Assembly (NCBI GenBank): GCA_012034575.1
Contig: JAAUPF010000052.1
Span: 1 to 37,078, forward strand
Direction of reading: 5' to 3'
Length of the DNA stretch: 37,078 nucleotides
From: Richelia sp. CSU_2_1
GTDB lineage: Bacteria > Cyanobacteriota > Cyanobacteriia > Cyanobacteriales > Microcoleaceae
Part shown: piece after piece, positions 1 through 9,692 of the stretch
How positions within the stretch are numbered: position 1 is the first letter of the stretch
How the letters are laid out: each line of letters opens with the position of its first letter
Program-made: the position numbers and the translations under genes
Notes under the pieces: generated by a model
What the model saw: the letters and a program-made list of their open reading frames with translations, nothing else
The model's database searches: none
What the model was told of the DNA's origin: nothing

Positions 1-97
1 ATCACAACTAGGTACTTTTTCACTCGTGAGATTATTTTGTCGATAAGCCGAAATTTTTGAGGCGGGTCGATCGTGCGAAAACATTTGCCTGTAAAGG

Positions 98-123
98 TTC
101 AGGGGCGCTTGTCGCCCCCTGAA
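98..123. repeat. GC-rich hairpin in gene-free left edge
   Basis: The first 409 bases hold no convincing gene. Within them, the arm at 98-107 (TTCAGGGGCG) pairs with 113-123 (CGCCCCCTGAA) around a 5-base loop, with one bulged C. Neither side is followed by a T-run, so this is not a clear terminator. It looks like a dispersed palindromic repeat. Confidence 0.4.
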
Positions 124-204
124 GCGATAGGGTTAGCGGCGGGAGTATGTCACATTTTTTATATTGGAGATTGGGGATTTGCAATTAGAATTTGGAGGTT
201 TGTA

Positions 205-359
205 GGTTGGGTTTAACCGCATCTTGCACCTAATATTCGGGATCGGGTTTCTGACAAAAAATCTGCAAAAACAACCTCTATTTTGCGTTTCTAAACCGAT
301 TTTTCAGCAGTCGATCGAGAATGCTGCGAAATTTCAGGTTTAACGAGGTAAACCCAACC
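205..359. repeat. separated inverted repeat GGTTGGGTTTA / TAAACCCAACC
   Basis: An 11-bp sequence at 205-215 is perfectly repeated in inverse orientation at 349-359. The GTAGGTTGGGTT motif is, from memory, a common dispersed element in cyanobacterial genomes. This copy is spread over 155 bp, as if degraded or interrupted. No coding potential is seen between the arms. Confidence 0.4.
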
Positions 360-409
360 CACGAATTTCGATCAAATTATCGCCCTAAATATGGGAGAGC
401 AAAATTATC

Positions 410-835
410 TCAACCGTTTGAACCTTTCGGATTCAGCAATCTCAAATTAGGTGCAGCGGTTCCGTAATTTACCCGACAGCCGATATTAAACAAACTAGAA
501 CTGCACTGCAAGGGAACAACTTGCTGGTCGAGCAAAGCACTGCAACTGACATACTCGTCACCATTAGTATCTCTTAGCATACATTCAACAGGTTGAGCGC
601 CCGATCGAGCCGCCCAACTTTTCATCCCAATGTCAGCAACTATGTGTTCCCAAAAAAACCACAGCAGCAACACACCAAACACAGCGGCGACTGCCAATCC
701 TAATTTAAACTTCCAACTGTTAAAGAAGTTTCCCACACTCATTTTAACATTTTCTACCAAAGAGATTGAACTAGCTGTGCTTGTTTCAGCAACTTCCAAA
801 TTTGTTTGTGTTTGTTCTGCTGGAATTTCTGACAT
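410..835 (-). CDS. small single-TM protein of unknown function
   Basis: I do not recognise this 141-residue protein. It starts with a roughly 40-residue polar, Thr/Ser/Glu-rich segment. One strong transmembrane helix follows at about residues 44-65 (LGLAVAAVFGVLLLWFFW), then a 75-residue tail with four cysteines that may form disulfides outside the membrane. The reading frame extends further upstream to 898. I chose the ATG at 835 (MSEIPAEQ) because an AGAGGA ribosome site lies about 10 bases before it, while the longer form has none. The gene stands alone: ligA is on the same strand but about 300 bp upstream, so it probably has its own promoter. Function is not inferable; a membrane-anchored small protein is all that can be said. 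Confidence 0.65.
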   Translation of the reverse strand: MSEIPAEQTQTNLEVAETSTASSISLVENVKMSVGNFFNSWKFKLGLAVAAVFGVLLLWFFWEHIVADIGMKSWAARSGAQPVECMLRDTNGDEYVSCSALLDQQVVPLQCSSSLFNIGCRVNYGTAAPNLRLLNPKGSNG

Positions 836-1133
836 GATGTAATATCCTCTTATCGTTAAGACTTGATTAAGTTTGAGCTGTCGCGAGTTCGATCGCAACT
901 GGCAACTTATCTACATAATTTTAGCAAATACTAATCATTGGCGACAACTGAGCAATATCGCTTTTAATTGTAAGGTGCGCGCTGCATACCCTACATCTAC
1001 ACATAGAGTGAGTTTGCGAACTACCTACAACGGCTTAGCGGTGGGCTTGTAGGCTTCCCAATTCATTGAGGACTGCCTCAGTTTTCGGAGATTTTTTACC
1101 TCCCTGAAATCTCAAATCTCAAACTCCAATTAT

Positions 1134-3326
<2,193 letters not shown>

Positions 3327-3522
3327 CTACTTATCCTAGCACTATCTGCGCCAATTTGCGTCCTCCTGCGGTTGTATTTAGTAAAGTGCATCAGTATTAC
3401 TGCGTGAAATTGCCAATTTATTAAATAATAGCTTAATAAAAAACGAACCAGTAACTAGAATAAAAGTTTTTATCCTAATTCTGGATCGCTCGATCGGTTT
3501 CAGGATAAGGCTGGTTAATTCA

Positions 3523-4506
3523 TCACAAATTCAGGTCTGAAAAATCGCTAAACTTTTTGGTTTCCCCCGATCGCGCATTTTGCGAGTTTTCAGAATCTTT
3601 CTCACCGTTCGATGAGTTGTTATTAGTATGAGCGGCGACATAATCCTTAGCATTCGGTCCTTTAAAAGCGAGCGGTTCGGCGTGTTCTACTTGAAACACG
3701 TTAGCGTAAAGATTGGCAATAATCTGCTTGCCTCCTTGGGTCAATTCCAAATAGTTGAGAGCCGCCGGAATGTAGGGAAAAACGCCGTTCCAATAAAACT
3801 TGGCGTAATTTTGGCGCAAATCCCCAGGCGATTTGTAACCCAAGATTTTATTAGTGCCAACTTCTTCAAATTCGTAGAACAAAGCGCTAATTTTCCGCAG
3901 GTAATTCGGGTCGCTCAACTGACCGATCAAATCTGCCGCCCGTGCGAGTCCAGAATAATTGTGCCTGTCTTGATGGGTTTCGCTAGCGGGTACCGGAAAG
4001 CGAGTCAATTCAATATTTCGCTTGATTTGTTCGGCATCAATTAATTTGTGACCGCCGAAGCGTTCGTCAATTACCAGTTTTCCCCGATCGACATGATAGG
4101 GAGTTAAGCTCGCAGAAGTTGCCCCGATCGGCACTGAAACCATGCCCCCGTCGATACCAGTAGCGTACAGTCCTACAGCTTCTTGGTCCTGACGGCAAAC
4201 ACCCTTCACGTAGCCGATATCGTGGCACAGCAGAGATATAATGTAGTGCAGCCAATCCTCCGGCGACACTCCGCCCTCGCGGATGTGCTTGCCCCGCAAG
4301 ATTTCTTGTCCCACCAATGCCACCAGCATCGTGTGTTCGACATTGTGATAGAGGGCATCGCAGTTGGCAATATTTTCTAGAGCCATAGTCCCGGCCCAGG
4401 CGATAATTTCTGGGTAGTCAGGCTTGTACTTGCCGTAGGTGCGGTGGTAGCCGGCAATTAGCTCTTTGACGAAGGAGTCGATTAAAATCGCAGTAGCATT
4501 GAACAT
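3523..4506 (-). CDS. HD-domain metal-dependent phosphohydrolase
   Basis: A 327-residue protein of the HD/PDEase superfamily. The metal-binding signature is visible as YHNVEHT (His58 region) followed by CHDIGY (His95-Asp96). Such residues coordinate two metals and hydrolyse phosphomonoesters or cyclic nucleotides, but substrate cannot be told from sequence. A helical HD core fills residues 1-270. The last 40 residues are Asn/Ser/Lys-rich and probably disordered. A GTG at 4521 lies in frame, but I chose the ATG at 4506 because a GAGAG ribosome site sits about 9 bases before it. It is transcribed divergently from the alpha/beta hydrolase at 4834 across a repeat-containing spacer. The 200 bases to ligA (3318-3522) hold nothing recognisable. 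Confidence 0.8.
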   Translation of the reverse strand: MFNATAILIDSFVKELIAGYHRTYGKYKPDYPEIIAWAGTMALENIANCDALYHNVEHTMLVALVGQEILRGKHIREGGVSPEDWLHYIISLLCHDIGYVKGVCRQDQEAVGLYATGIDGGMVSVPIGATSASLTPYHVDRGKLVIDERFGGHKLIDAEQIKRNIELTRFPVPASETHQDRHNYSGLARAADLIGQLSDPNYLRKISALFYEFEEVGTNKILGYKSPGDLRQNYAKFYWNGVFPYIPAALNYLELTQGGKQIIANLYANVFQVEHAEPLAFKGPNAKDYVAAHTNNNSSNGEKDSENSQNARSGETKKFSDFSDLNL

Positions 4507-4599
4507 GATAAATTCTCTCACTCAGACTTCATTTACCAAATCATTCAGCAGTAGCTAACAGGCGGTTGCAAAAATAGTTAGTGAAAATTGCAACATATC

Positions 4600-4635
4600 T
4601 TACAAGCAGATTTACACGAAGACTTACACGCAGAC
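4600..4635. promoter_or_regulatory. three tandem 12-bp direct repeats, set 1
   Basis: Units TTACAAGCAGAT, TTACACGAAGAC and TTACACGCAGAC follow each other without spacers at 4600, 4612 and 4624. They lie between two divergent genes, upstream of both start codons. A 12-bp period close to one helical turn would suit cooperative binding of a regulator, but this is inference. Confidence 0.4.
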
Positions 4636-4710
4636 ATCGATTGTTAAATTCAAGATCGTTTTTCGATCGGAAAAATTGTTTGAGGTCTCTGCTAACTACA
4701 ATAACTTAGA

Positions 4711-4746
4711 TTCACTAAAAGGTTCCTTAAAAGATTCGCTAAAAGC
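4711..4746. promoter_or_regulatory. three tandem 12-bp direct repeats, set 2
   Basis: Units TTCACTAAAAGG, TTCCTTAAAAGA and TTCGCTAAAAGC start at 4711, 4723 and 4735. The core is TTCNYTAAAAG. The set lies 75 bp downstream of set 1 and about 90 bp before the hydrolase start. An AT-rich stretch (TATTAAATATT, 4761-4771) that could be a -10 region follows it. Confidence 0.4.
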
Positions 4747-4833
4747 CGATCGCGCCTACAGTATTAAATATTATTGAAACAATTTGCTGCTTTTGCTCGA
4801 CTCAACTATTTAGAAGTCTTGGGTGTCAAAGTT

Positions 4834-6567
4834 ATGAACCGTCTGTTTCCGAGTCTGTCCGCGGGTGTCAAACGCACGAAGCGGTCGATCGCCCTCAAGT
4901 ACCTGGGATTGTTTGCCTTCACCGGTGTTTGCACCGCCGCGCCAGCTTTGGGAGCCGAGCGAATTTACGCAACCTACGGGCCGTTGGAAGTGGCTGTGCC
5001 GATCGAATCTCTAGCACTGTTTGCCAAAGAAGGCACGATCGACTCGTCATGGGACGGCTTCGCTCAGTATGCCACCAAAGAGCAGCTAGAACAGTTTCGC
5101 CTCGTCCTGCAAGCCCGCGCCGAAATCAGCCCCATCACGATCGCCCAATTCCTGTACACTCCCCAGGGAGAAGTGCTGCTGGAACGTTTGGGCCGAGTAA
5201 TTCAAACCAAAGCTCGACAGCCCGGATTTTATGCGATCCGAGCGGCCTTAATTTTAGCTGCTGCCGATGCAGAAGGTCTGACAATTGTCAACGTGCTGCG
5301 CAAATTCCCGACTTACGGCATCAGGATTGACATTGCCCGCGGCTTGGATGTCGCCAACAGGCTGACAACGCTGATTAACCGCTCCAATCGGGCGATCGCC
5401 GGAGTCATTCAATTGTCGGAAGCCGCAGCCACCGAACCGCCTGCAATTCCCGCCGCCGAACTGCGCAAAGCCGAAGGGCCCGGCCCCTATACTTGGCGAA
5501 AATCATCGGTAACGATCGCCAGCCCCAACCGATCGCGTACCTTTCCCATTGACATTTACCTGCCCCAGGGCAGCCCTAAACCCGCTCCCGTCATCGTCAT
5601 TTCCCACGGCTTGGGTTCCGATCGCATTTCCTTCGAGTATTTAGCCAAACACTTAGCTTCCTACGGTTTTGCCGTCGCCGTTCCCGAACACCCCGGCAGC
5701 AACGCCCAACAACTGCAGAACTTAGTCACGGGCAAAGCCAAAGAAGTAGCAGAACCAGCAGAATTTGTCAACCGCCCCCTCGATGTTAAAGATTTGCTCG
5801 ACTATCTCGCCAACCTAGCTGCAAACAATCCAGCTTACCGAGGTCAGCTAGACTTGCAGCGAGTCGGCATCATCGGCCAATCCTTCGGCGGCTACACAGC
5901 TTTAGCTCTCGCCGGGGCGGGGATTAATTTCGCACAGCTAGACAAGGACTGCAAAGCAGAAAACGACACTTGGAATATCTCGCTGCTGTTGCAGTGCCGC
6001 GCTAGGGGACTCGATCGCAACCAATACAATTTCAGCGATCCCCGGATCAAAGCCGCGATCGCCATCAACCCAATTATCAGCAGCATTCTCGGAGAAACCA
6101 ACCTCAGCCAAATTCAGATTCCCGTCATGGTAGTCGCGGGCAGTGCCGATACTGTCGCCCCCGCTTGGCTAGAACAAATTCAACCCTTCACCTGGCTGAC
6201 ATCGGCAAACAAATACCTGGTAATGATGAACAACGGCACTCATTTTTCCACGATCGACCAATCGCCTCAAAGCGTATTTCAGCCTCCCAGGGAGGCGATC
6301 GGTCCGGAACCGGCTTTAGCCCGCCGCTACCTCAGCGGACTCAGCGTAGCTTTCATGGAAAACTATTTGAACGGGCGATCGAACTTCCGCCCGTATTTAG
6401 AACCTAATTCAGCTATAGCAGTTTCCCGAGGCGCGATCGGACTGAGAATTTTGCGATCGCTGACTCCCGAACAATTGCAGCAATTGCTAACAACATCTCC
6501 AGCACCCAGTCGCCCCGCCGCGCCACTGCCAACACCTCAACCTCAACCAAATCTAGTTCCTAGATGA
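4834..6567 (+). CDS. secreted alpha/beta hydrolase with DUF1400 domain
   Basis: A 577-residue hydrolase. The N-terminus is a signal peptide: basic RTKR, hydrophobic YLGLFAFTGVCTAA, and cleavage near ALGA-ER. Residues ~42-190 match the cyanobacterial DUF1400 module. An alpha/beta hydrolase fold of the PAF-acetylhydrolase/dienelactone-hydrolase type follows. The nucleophile elbow GQSFGG places Ser350, the acid is likely Asp439 (GSADTVAP), and the base is His470 (NGTHFS); HGLG near 258 would form the oxyanion hole. An esterase or lipase acting outside the cytoplasm is likely, substrate unknown. The frame opens at a TTG at 4774, but the ATG at 4834 gives a normal signal peptide. A ribosome site is not evident for either. 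The tail is Pro-rich (PTPQPQPN). Confidence 0.85.
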   Translation: MNRLFPSLSAGVKRTKRSIALKYLGLFAFTGVCTAAPALGAERIYATYGPLEVAVPIESLALFAKEGTIDSSWDGFAQYATKEQLEQFRLVLQARAEISPITIAQFLYTPQGEVLLERLGRVIQTKARQPGFYAIRAALILAAADAEGLTIVNVLRKFPTYGIRIDIARGLDVANRLTTLINRSNRAIAGVIQLSEAAATEPPAIPAAELRKAEGPGPYTWRKSSVTIASPNRSRTFPIDIYLPQGSPKPAPVIVISHGLGSDRISFEYLAKHLASYGFAVAVPEHPGSNAQQLQNLVTGKAKEVAEPAEFVNRPLDVKDLLDYLANLAANNPAYRGQLDLQRVGIIGQSFGGYTALALAGAGINFAQLDKDCKAENDTWNISLLLQCRARGLDRNQYNFSDPRIKAAIAINPIISSILGETNLSQIQIPVMVVAGSADTVAPAWLEQIQPFTWLTSANKYLVMMNNGTHFSTIDQSPQSVFQPPREAIGPEPALARRYLSGLSVAFMENYLNGRSNFRPYLEPNSAIAVSRGAIGLRILRSLTPEQLQQLLTTSPAPSRPAAPLPTPQPQPNLVPR

Positions 6568-6570
6568 AAG

Positions 6571-6598
6571 TTTTGAGTTTTGAGTTTTGAGTTTTGAG
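6571..6598. repeat. STRR heptamer TTTTGAG x4
   Basis: Four perfect TTTTGAG units start 3 bp after the hydrolase stop codon. The same heptamer recurs five times at 35321-35355. Short tandemly repeated heptanucleotides are a known feature of cyanobacterial intergenic DNA. Confidence 0.85.
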
Positions 6599-6666
6599 TT
6601 AACCCCATAGATTAATGAGGCGCTAATATCGATCGGACGCGATTTGACGAAAATAACTGTTCAAAG

Positions 6667-6855
6667 CTACTCATTACTATTTTTTTGTTGAGCTATTAAA
6701 TCATCAACAAATGTTCTAAGCTGTTCCTGCCAATTAGGGACAGCTTTTATTGCCTCTTTCTGTCCTTTTCTACCTTTAAAACAAATAGGTTGTTCGTCCA
6801 GATTTTCTTGAAGAATTTTTTTTGCTCCAAATTGGTTGTTTTTTTGAAATGGCAT
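6667..6855 (-). CDS. small conserved-looking protein of unknown function
   Basis: A 62-residue basic-to-neutral protein starting MPFQKNNQFGAKK and ending in a predicted helix (WQEQLRTFVDDLIAQQKN). The start codon chosen is the ATG at 6855; a TTG two codons earlier is less likely. The FQKNNQFG opening resembles the short basic entry motif of several small phage/plasmid and cyanobacterial proteins, and PNWQEQLR looks like a conserved core, but I cannot name the family. The codon use looks like neighbouring genes and there is no competing frame. It lies tail-to-tail with the hydrolase and head-to-head with the leader region at 6950-7211. The ribosome site is weak. Confidence 0.5.
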   Translation of the reverse strand: MPFQKNNQFGAKKILQENLDEQPICFKGRKGQKEAIKAVPNWQEQLRTFVDDLIAQQKNSNE

Positions 6856-7034
6856 TGACAATTCTTTTGGATGTTAGTATACTGCCTTTAGGATATGGAT
6901 CGTGCCTGCTTGAAAAATCGCAAATCTCAAATCCAAAATAGATTAACGGCGGTCTATAAAACCGCTATGCTGTGAAGTTAAGGTTGCTTTTCCTGTAGGA
7001 GAAGTAGCCATCGTTGCCCAAAAATCTAGTTGCA

Positions 7035-7066
7035 CTGTCCAAAGCTGCGACAACAGCTAGGGACAG
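7035..7066 (+). promoter_or_regulatory. leader hairpin upstream of short ORF
   Basis: CTGTCC (7035-7040) pairs with GGACAG (7061-7066). Inside it AGCTG (7043-7047) pairs with CAGCT (7054-7058), with a 6-base loop and a 2x2 internal bulge. The stem is 11 bp in total. It sits about 40 bp before a strong ribosome site and belongs to what looks like a structured 5' leader. No known riboswitch consensus was recognised. Confidence 0.5.
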
Positions 7067-7103
7067 CTAACCGCCAAACTGAAAACACCAGCAAGGAGGT
7101 CTA

Positions 7104-7148
7104 ATGGAGAATTTTAACACTCTCTGCAGCCGCCCTGTTGTGCTTTGA
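7104..7148 (+). CDS. 14-codon putative leader peptide
   Basis: An ATG directly follows a near-perfect ribosome site (AAGGAGGT, 7094-7101). It opens a 14-codon frame, MENFNTLCSRPVVL, ending in TGA at 7146-7148. The Cys-Ser-Arg-Pro codons lie in the left arm of the terminator-like hairpin at 7127-7164. A ribosome on this ORF would therefore block that hairpin. This arrangement fits translational attenuation of the gene at 7212. Alternatively the ORF is a small protein or a chance frame in an sRNA. The strength of the ribosome site is the main support. Confidence 0.4.
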   Translation: MENFNTLCSRPVVL

Positions 7149-7178
7149 CAATGCGGGGCGGCTGGGTTTTTGGGTTTT
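7127..7178 (+). terminator. terminator/attenuator hairpin after short ORF
   Basis: CAGCCGCCC (7127-7135) pairs perfectly with GGGCGGCTG (7156-7164) across a 20-base loop. GGTTTTTGGGTTTT follows, giving an intrinsic-terminator-like shape. A second AT-rich hairpin follows at once (7166-7194: GTTTTTGG..TTTTC with GAAAACCAAAAAC), immediately before the ribosome site of the next gene. The two may act as successive stems in attenuation, or the first may simply end a small RNA. Confidence 0.5.
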
Positions 7179-7211
7179 CCTAGAAAACCAAAAACTACAA
7201 GGAGAATATCC

Positions 7212-7544
7212 ATGCCACAGGAAATCAAGCCTGAGGATAATTCGGATGAGAGTCGAACGGGTGCAGCCCCAGAATCCGAACAGCACATAGATGCTGGAGA
7301 TAATTCGAGCGAAACTCCAACGAAGGCACCGCCAGCAGCCGAACAGCAAGTAGTCCGAATAACACTTGTCGGTTCTCGCAAGGCAGTGTTAAAAACCATA
7401 CACACTTTGTACCTGCTAGGCTTTGCCGAAGTCAGCGATTGGAGTCCGCCGCAGCCAGTTAAGAACTCAAACGATGTTGCTAGTTCTTTAATCCGGCGTC
7501 AAGGAACAGGTACGATCGAGCCTTCTGTGAAACCGAACACATAG
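7212..7544 (+). CDS. small acidic protein, unknown function
   Basis: A 110-residue protein. Residues 1-45 are acidic and low in complexity (EDNSDES, DNSSETPTKAPP). Residues ~46-83 form a compact, conserved-looking core: VRITLVGSRKAVLKTIHTLY then LLGFAEVSDWSPPQP. It reads like a small alpha/beta domain, and I recall similar uncharacterised cyanobacterial proteins but no function. The ATG at 7212 was chosen because AAGGAG precedes it by 7 bases; the frame opens earlier at a TTG (7170) inside the hairpin region. It lies downstream of the 14-codon ORF and two hairpins, which may control it. It is followed by an 11-bp-arm hairpin at 7560-7600. Confidence 0.65.
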   Translation: MPQEIKPEDNSDESRTGAAPESEQHIDAGDNSSETPTKAPPAAEQQVVRITLVGSRKAVLKTIHTLYLLGFAEVSDWSPPQPVKNSNDVASSLIRRQGTGTIEPSVKPNT

Positions 7545-7559
7545 ATTGAGTCATTGTGT

Positions 7560-7600
7560 AGTGAGGACTTCAGCCCGCAAAAGCTTGTAAAGTCCTCACT
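7560..7600. repeat. palindromic AGTGAGGACTT repeat
   Basis: AGTGAGGACTT (7560-7570) is perfectly repeated in inverse orientation at 7590-7600, with a 19-base loop. Single arms of the same element (GTAGTGAGGACTTTAG) recur near 13569 and 24476, so it is a dispersed MITE-like repeat. Here it may also end transcription of the gene at 7212, though there is no T-run. Confidence 0.6.
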
Positions 7601-7671
7601 GCGAACCCTAATGCCGATCGAGCGAATCTTGTACTAACGTAGATAGTTGAAGAATCAGATGGTCTAAAATC

Positions 7672-8442
7672 ATGCCAGGAGCAGCACTATCTCAACCAAT
7701 CCCCAGACCCACTCCCACCCCCAGCGGCGGTGGTGGCGGAACTGCACCAGGAGGCGGAGGTACTACGCCAGGAGGATCTGGCAACATTCGCGGCACCAGC
7801 CGCCCCGACTCCCTCACTGGTACAGGAGGCGCGGACTTAATATTTGGTTTGGAAGCCCCCGACACAATTTTCGGCGCGGCTGGAAACGATACAGCCTACG
7901 GCGATGAGGGCGACGACTCGATCCGCGGTGACGGTGGCAATGACTGCCTGTTAGGCGGTGCCGGCAGCGATACGGGATTGGGTAGCGCGGGCGACGACAC
8001 CGTATTTGGCGGCCGCGGATCTGACTCGCTGTTGGGCGACGAAGGCAATGACGTGTTGTTGGGCGGCCAAGACAGCGACATTATGTCTGGAGGTGCGGGA
8101 AACGATACTTTCTTCGGAGGTTCCGGCGATGACTCGTTGCTGGGCGGCGTCGGTGACGATTGCCTTTCGGGCGATCGGGGTCGAGATACTTTAATCGGTG
8201 GCGACGGCAATGATACATTTGTTATCGGTCGCCAAGCAGACGGCGATCTGTTTGCAGACTATACCGATGGGGTCGATCGCATTCGCTTGAGTGCCGGACT
8301 CACCTTTAGCGAACTCACTATCTCTGCAGGTACTGCTGGGACCTCTCCTACTACAATAATCCAGCTTACAAGCACCAAAGAAACTCTCGCTATTATTGGA
8401 GTTGCCCGCAATTCTATCACTCAAGCAGACTTTATTTTCTAG
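7672..8442 (+). CDS. RTX-type calcium-binding repeat protein
   Basis: A 256-residue secreted-type protein. Residues 1-40 are Pro/Gly-rich (PTPTPSGGGGG). About a dozen nonapeptide repeats of the GGxGxDxhx kind then run through residues ~45-185 (GGAGNDTFFG, GGDGNDTFVIG). These wind into a calcium-filled parallel beta-roll. The final ~65 residues form a non-repeat cap ending in ...ADFIF. There is no Sec signal peptide; RTX proteins are normally exported by type I secretion through a C-terminal signal, which fits here. No transporter genes are nearby. The ATG at 7672 is the only sensible start because the frame is closed just before it; no strong ribosome site is visible. It lacks an obvious enzymatic domain, so a surface or extracellular structural role is the safest reading. 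Confidence 0.8.
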   Translation: MPGAALSQPIPRPTPTPSGGGGGTAPGGGGTTPGGSGNIRGTSRPDSLTGTGGADLIFGLEAPDTIFGAAGNDTAYGDEGDDSIRGDGGNDCLLGGAGSDTGLGSAGDDTVFGGRGSDSLLGDEGNDVLLGGQDSDIMSGGAGNDTFFGGSGDDSLLGGVGDDCLSGDRGRDTLIGGDGNDTFVIGRQADGDLFADYTDGVDRIRLSAGLTFSELTISAGTAGTSPTTIIQLTSTKETLAIIGVARNSITQADFIF

Positions 8443-8448
8443 TTTGCT

Positions 8449-8515
8449 AATTGGGAATTGGGAATTGGGAATTGGGCGAAACGAAGTGGAGGGATGGGGC
8501 ATGGGGCATGGGGCG
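8449..8515. repeat. STRR tracts GGGAATT and GGGGCAT
   Basis: Consecutive GGGAATT-type heptamers (8449-8477) are followed by GGGGCAT heptamers (8493-8515). They lie in the otherwise gene-free 8443-8738 spacer downstream of the RTX gene. Confidence 0.75.
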
Positions 8516-8609
8516 AAGCCCAGGGATTGAAAATTGGGCCTTGTAGTTAGTAACTAATAGCCCAGGACTCGAGTAAAAAGTAGTTTGACACGTTACTGAT
8601 AGCTTTTGC

Positions 8610-8626
8610 GGTGCGCAGTGCGCACC
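8610..8626. repeat. palindrome GGTGCGCA-G-TGCGCACC
   Basis: A perfect 8-bp inverted repeat with a single central G. Related GCGCAGTGCGCACC sequence recurs near 36561 and a degenerate form (GGTGCGCGCTGCATACCCTACATCTA) lies near 973, all followed or preceded by TAGGG/CCTAC. It is a dispersed palindromic repeat. Confidence 0.6.
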
Positions 8627-8705
8627 CTACATCTAGAAGTTCTGCGTCCTAAACTGCAACCAAAAACCAATAACTGATTTCGCTAGCGGGGACGATCGTA
8701 CTAAC

Positions 8706-8744
8706 AACTAATGACTAATAACTAATGACTGCTAACTAATGACT
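8706..8744. repeat. 14-bp-period repeats running into truB start
   Basis: AACTAATGACT occurs at 8706, 8720 and 8734, each 14 bp (two heptamers) apart. The ATG of truB (8739) lies inside the third unit. No ribosome site is visible before it. Confidence 0.7.
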
Positions 8745-9674
8745 ATTGAAGGTTTTCTCAATCTCAACAAACCTGCGGGCATGACTTCTCACGACTGCGT
8801 GGGGCGAGTGCGCCGGCTGTTAAAAATCAAGCGCGTCGGACACGGAGGAACTCTCGATCCGGCCGTCACTGGCGTGCTGCCGATCGCCCTTGGCAAAGCT
8901 ACTAGACTGCTGCAATTTCTCCAGCCCGGTAAAGCTTACCGCGGCACAATTCGGTTTGGTTTAACTACTGCTACGGACGACTTAGAAGGAGAAATTCTGA
9001 GCGCTCGATCGGTGCCGGAATTGAGTTTAGAAACAGTGCAAGCTGCGCTGCCGAATTTCATGGGAAATATCTCGCAATTTCCCCCCAATTACAGCGCCGT
9101 TCAAGTTGGAGGAAAACGCCTTTACGATTTGGCGCGACAAGGTAAAACAGTCGAAGTTGCTGCTAGAAATGTCGAAGTTTTTCGGCTGGAAATTTTAGAT
9201 TGGCGGGCGGGGGACTTTCCCGAATTGGATTTGGATATCGCCTGCGGACCCGGTACTTACATTCGATCGATCGCCCGCGATTTGGGCGCTATGTTGAATG
9301 TTGGCGGAACTTTGGCTGCTTTGAAACGCACCGCAAGCAGCGGTTTTTCGATCGAGCAAAGTCTCAGTTTTGCAGATTTAGAAATGCAGTTAGAGGCCGG
9401 AACTTTTTCCCCGCTTTTGCCGTCTGAAGTTTTAGGACATTTAGAGGCGATCGTCCTGCCTCCTGAATATGTCAAACGCTGGTTTCAAGGTCAGCGCCTC
9501 CCGATCTCTGAAATTATGACCGAAATTAATATCGACCTAAAAATCGAAAAAAATTCTTTATTTTCTAGCTCTGCTGCCTCGCAGGTTTATGATGAAAGCG
9601 GTAAATTTTTAGGTATCGGTCAAGTAGTTGAATCCGATACAAACATTATTTTAGCTCCTCAAATTGTGTTTTAG
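8739..9674 (+). CDS. truB: tRNA pseudouridine-55 synthase TruB
   Basis: Converts U55 of the T-loop of tRNAs to pseudouridine. The 311-residue protein shows the family opening [15 protein letters not shown], motif [10 protein letters not shown] with catalytic Asp40, the [15 protein letters not shown] strand, [20 protein letters not shown], and [16 protein letters not shown]-terminal extension of about 80 residues is weakly conserved, as in other cyanobacterial TruB proteins. The start is inside a 14-bp repeat unit, and the conserved N-terminus begins three residues later, so ATG 8739 is well supported despite the missing ribosome site. The next gene starts 18 bp after its stop, so the two are probably co-transcribed. 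Confidence 0.95.
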   Translation: MTIEGFLNLNKPAGMTSHDCVGRVRRLLKIKRVGHGGTLDPAVTGVLPIALGKATRLLQFLQPGKAYRGTIRFGLTTATDDLEGEILSARSVPELSLETVQAALPNFMGNISQFPPNYSAVQVGGKRLYDLARQGKTVEVAARNVEVFRLEILDWRAGDFPELDLDIACGPGTYIRSIARDLGAMLNVGGTLAALKRTASSGFSIEQSLSFADLEMQLEAGTFSPLLPSEVLGHLEAIVLPPEYVKRWFQGQRLPISEIMTEINIDLKIEKNSLFSSSAASQVYDESGKFLGIGQVVESDTNIILAPQIVF

Positions 9675-9692
9675 TTTTTCCAGAGGCAACAA

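Noticed and set aside
6950..7100. glutamine or other known riboswitch upstream of 7212
   Set aside because: AGAAGTAGCC recalled part of the glutamine-riboswitch core, but the other conserved segments are absent.
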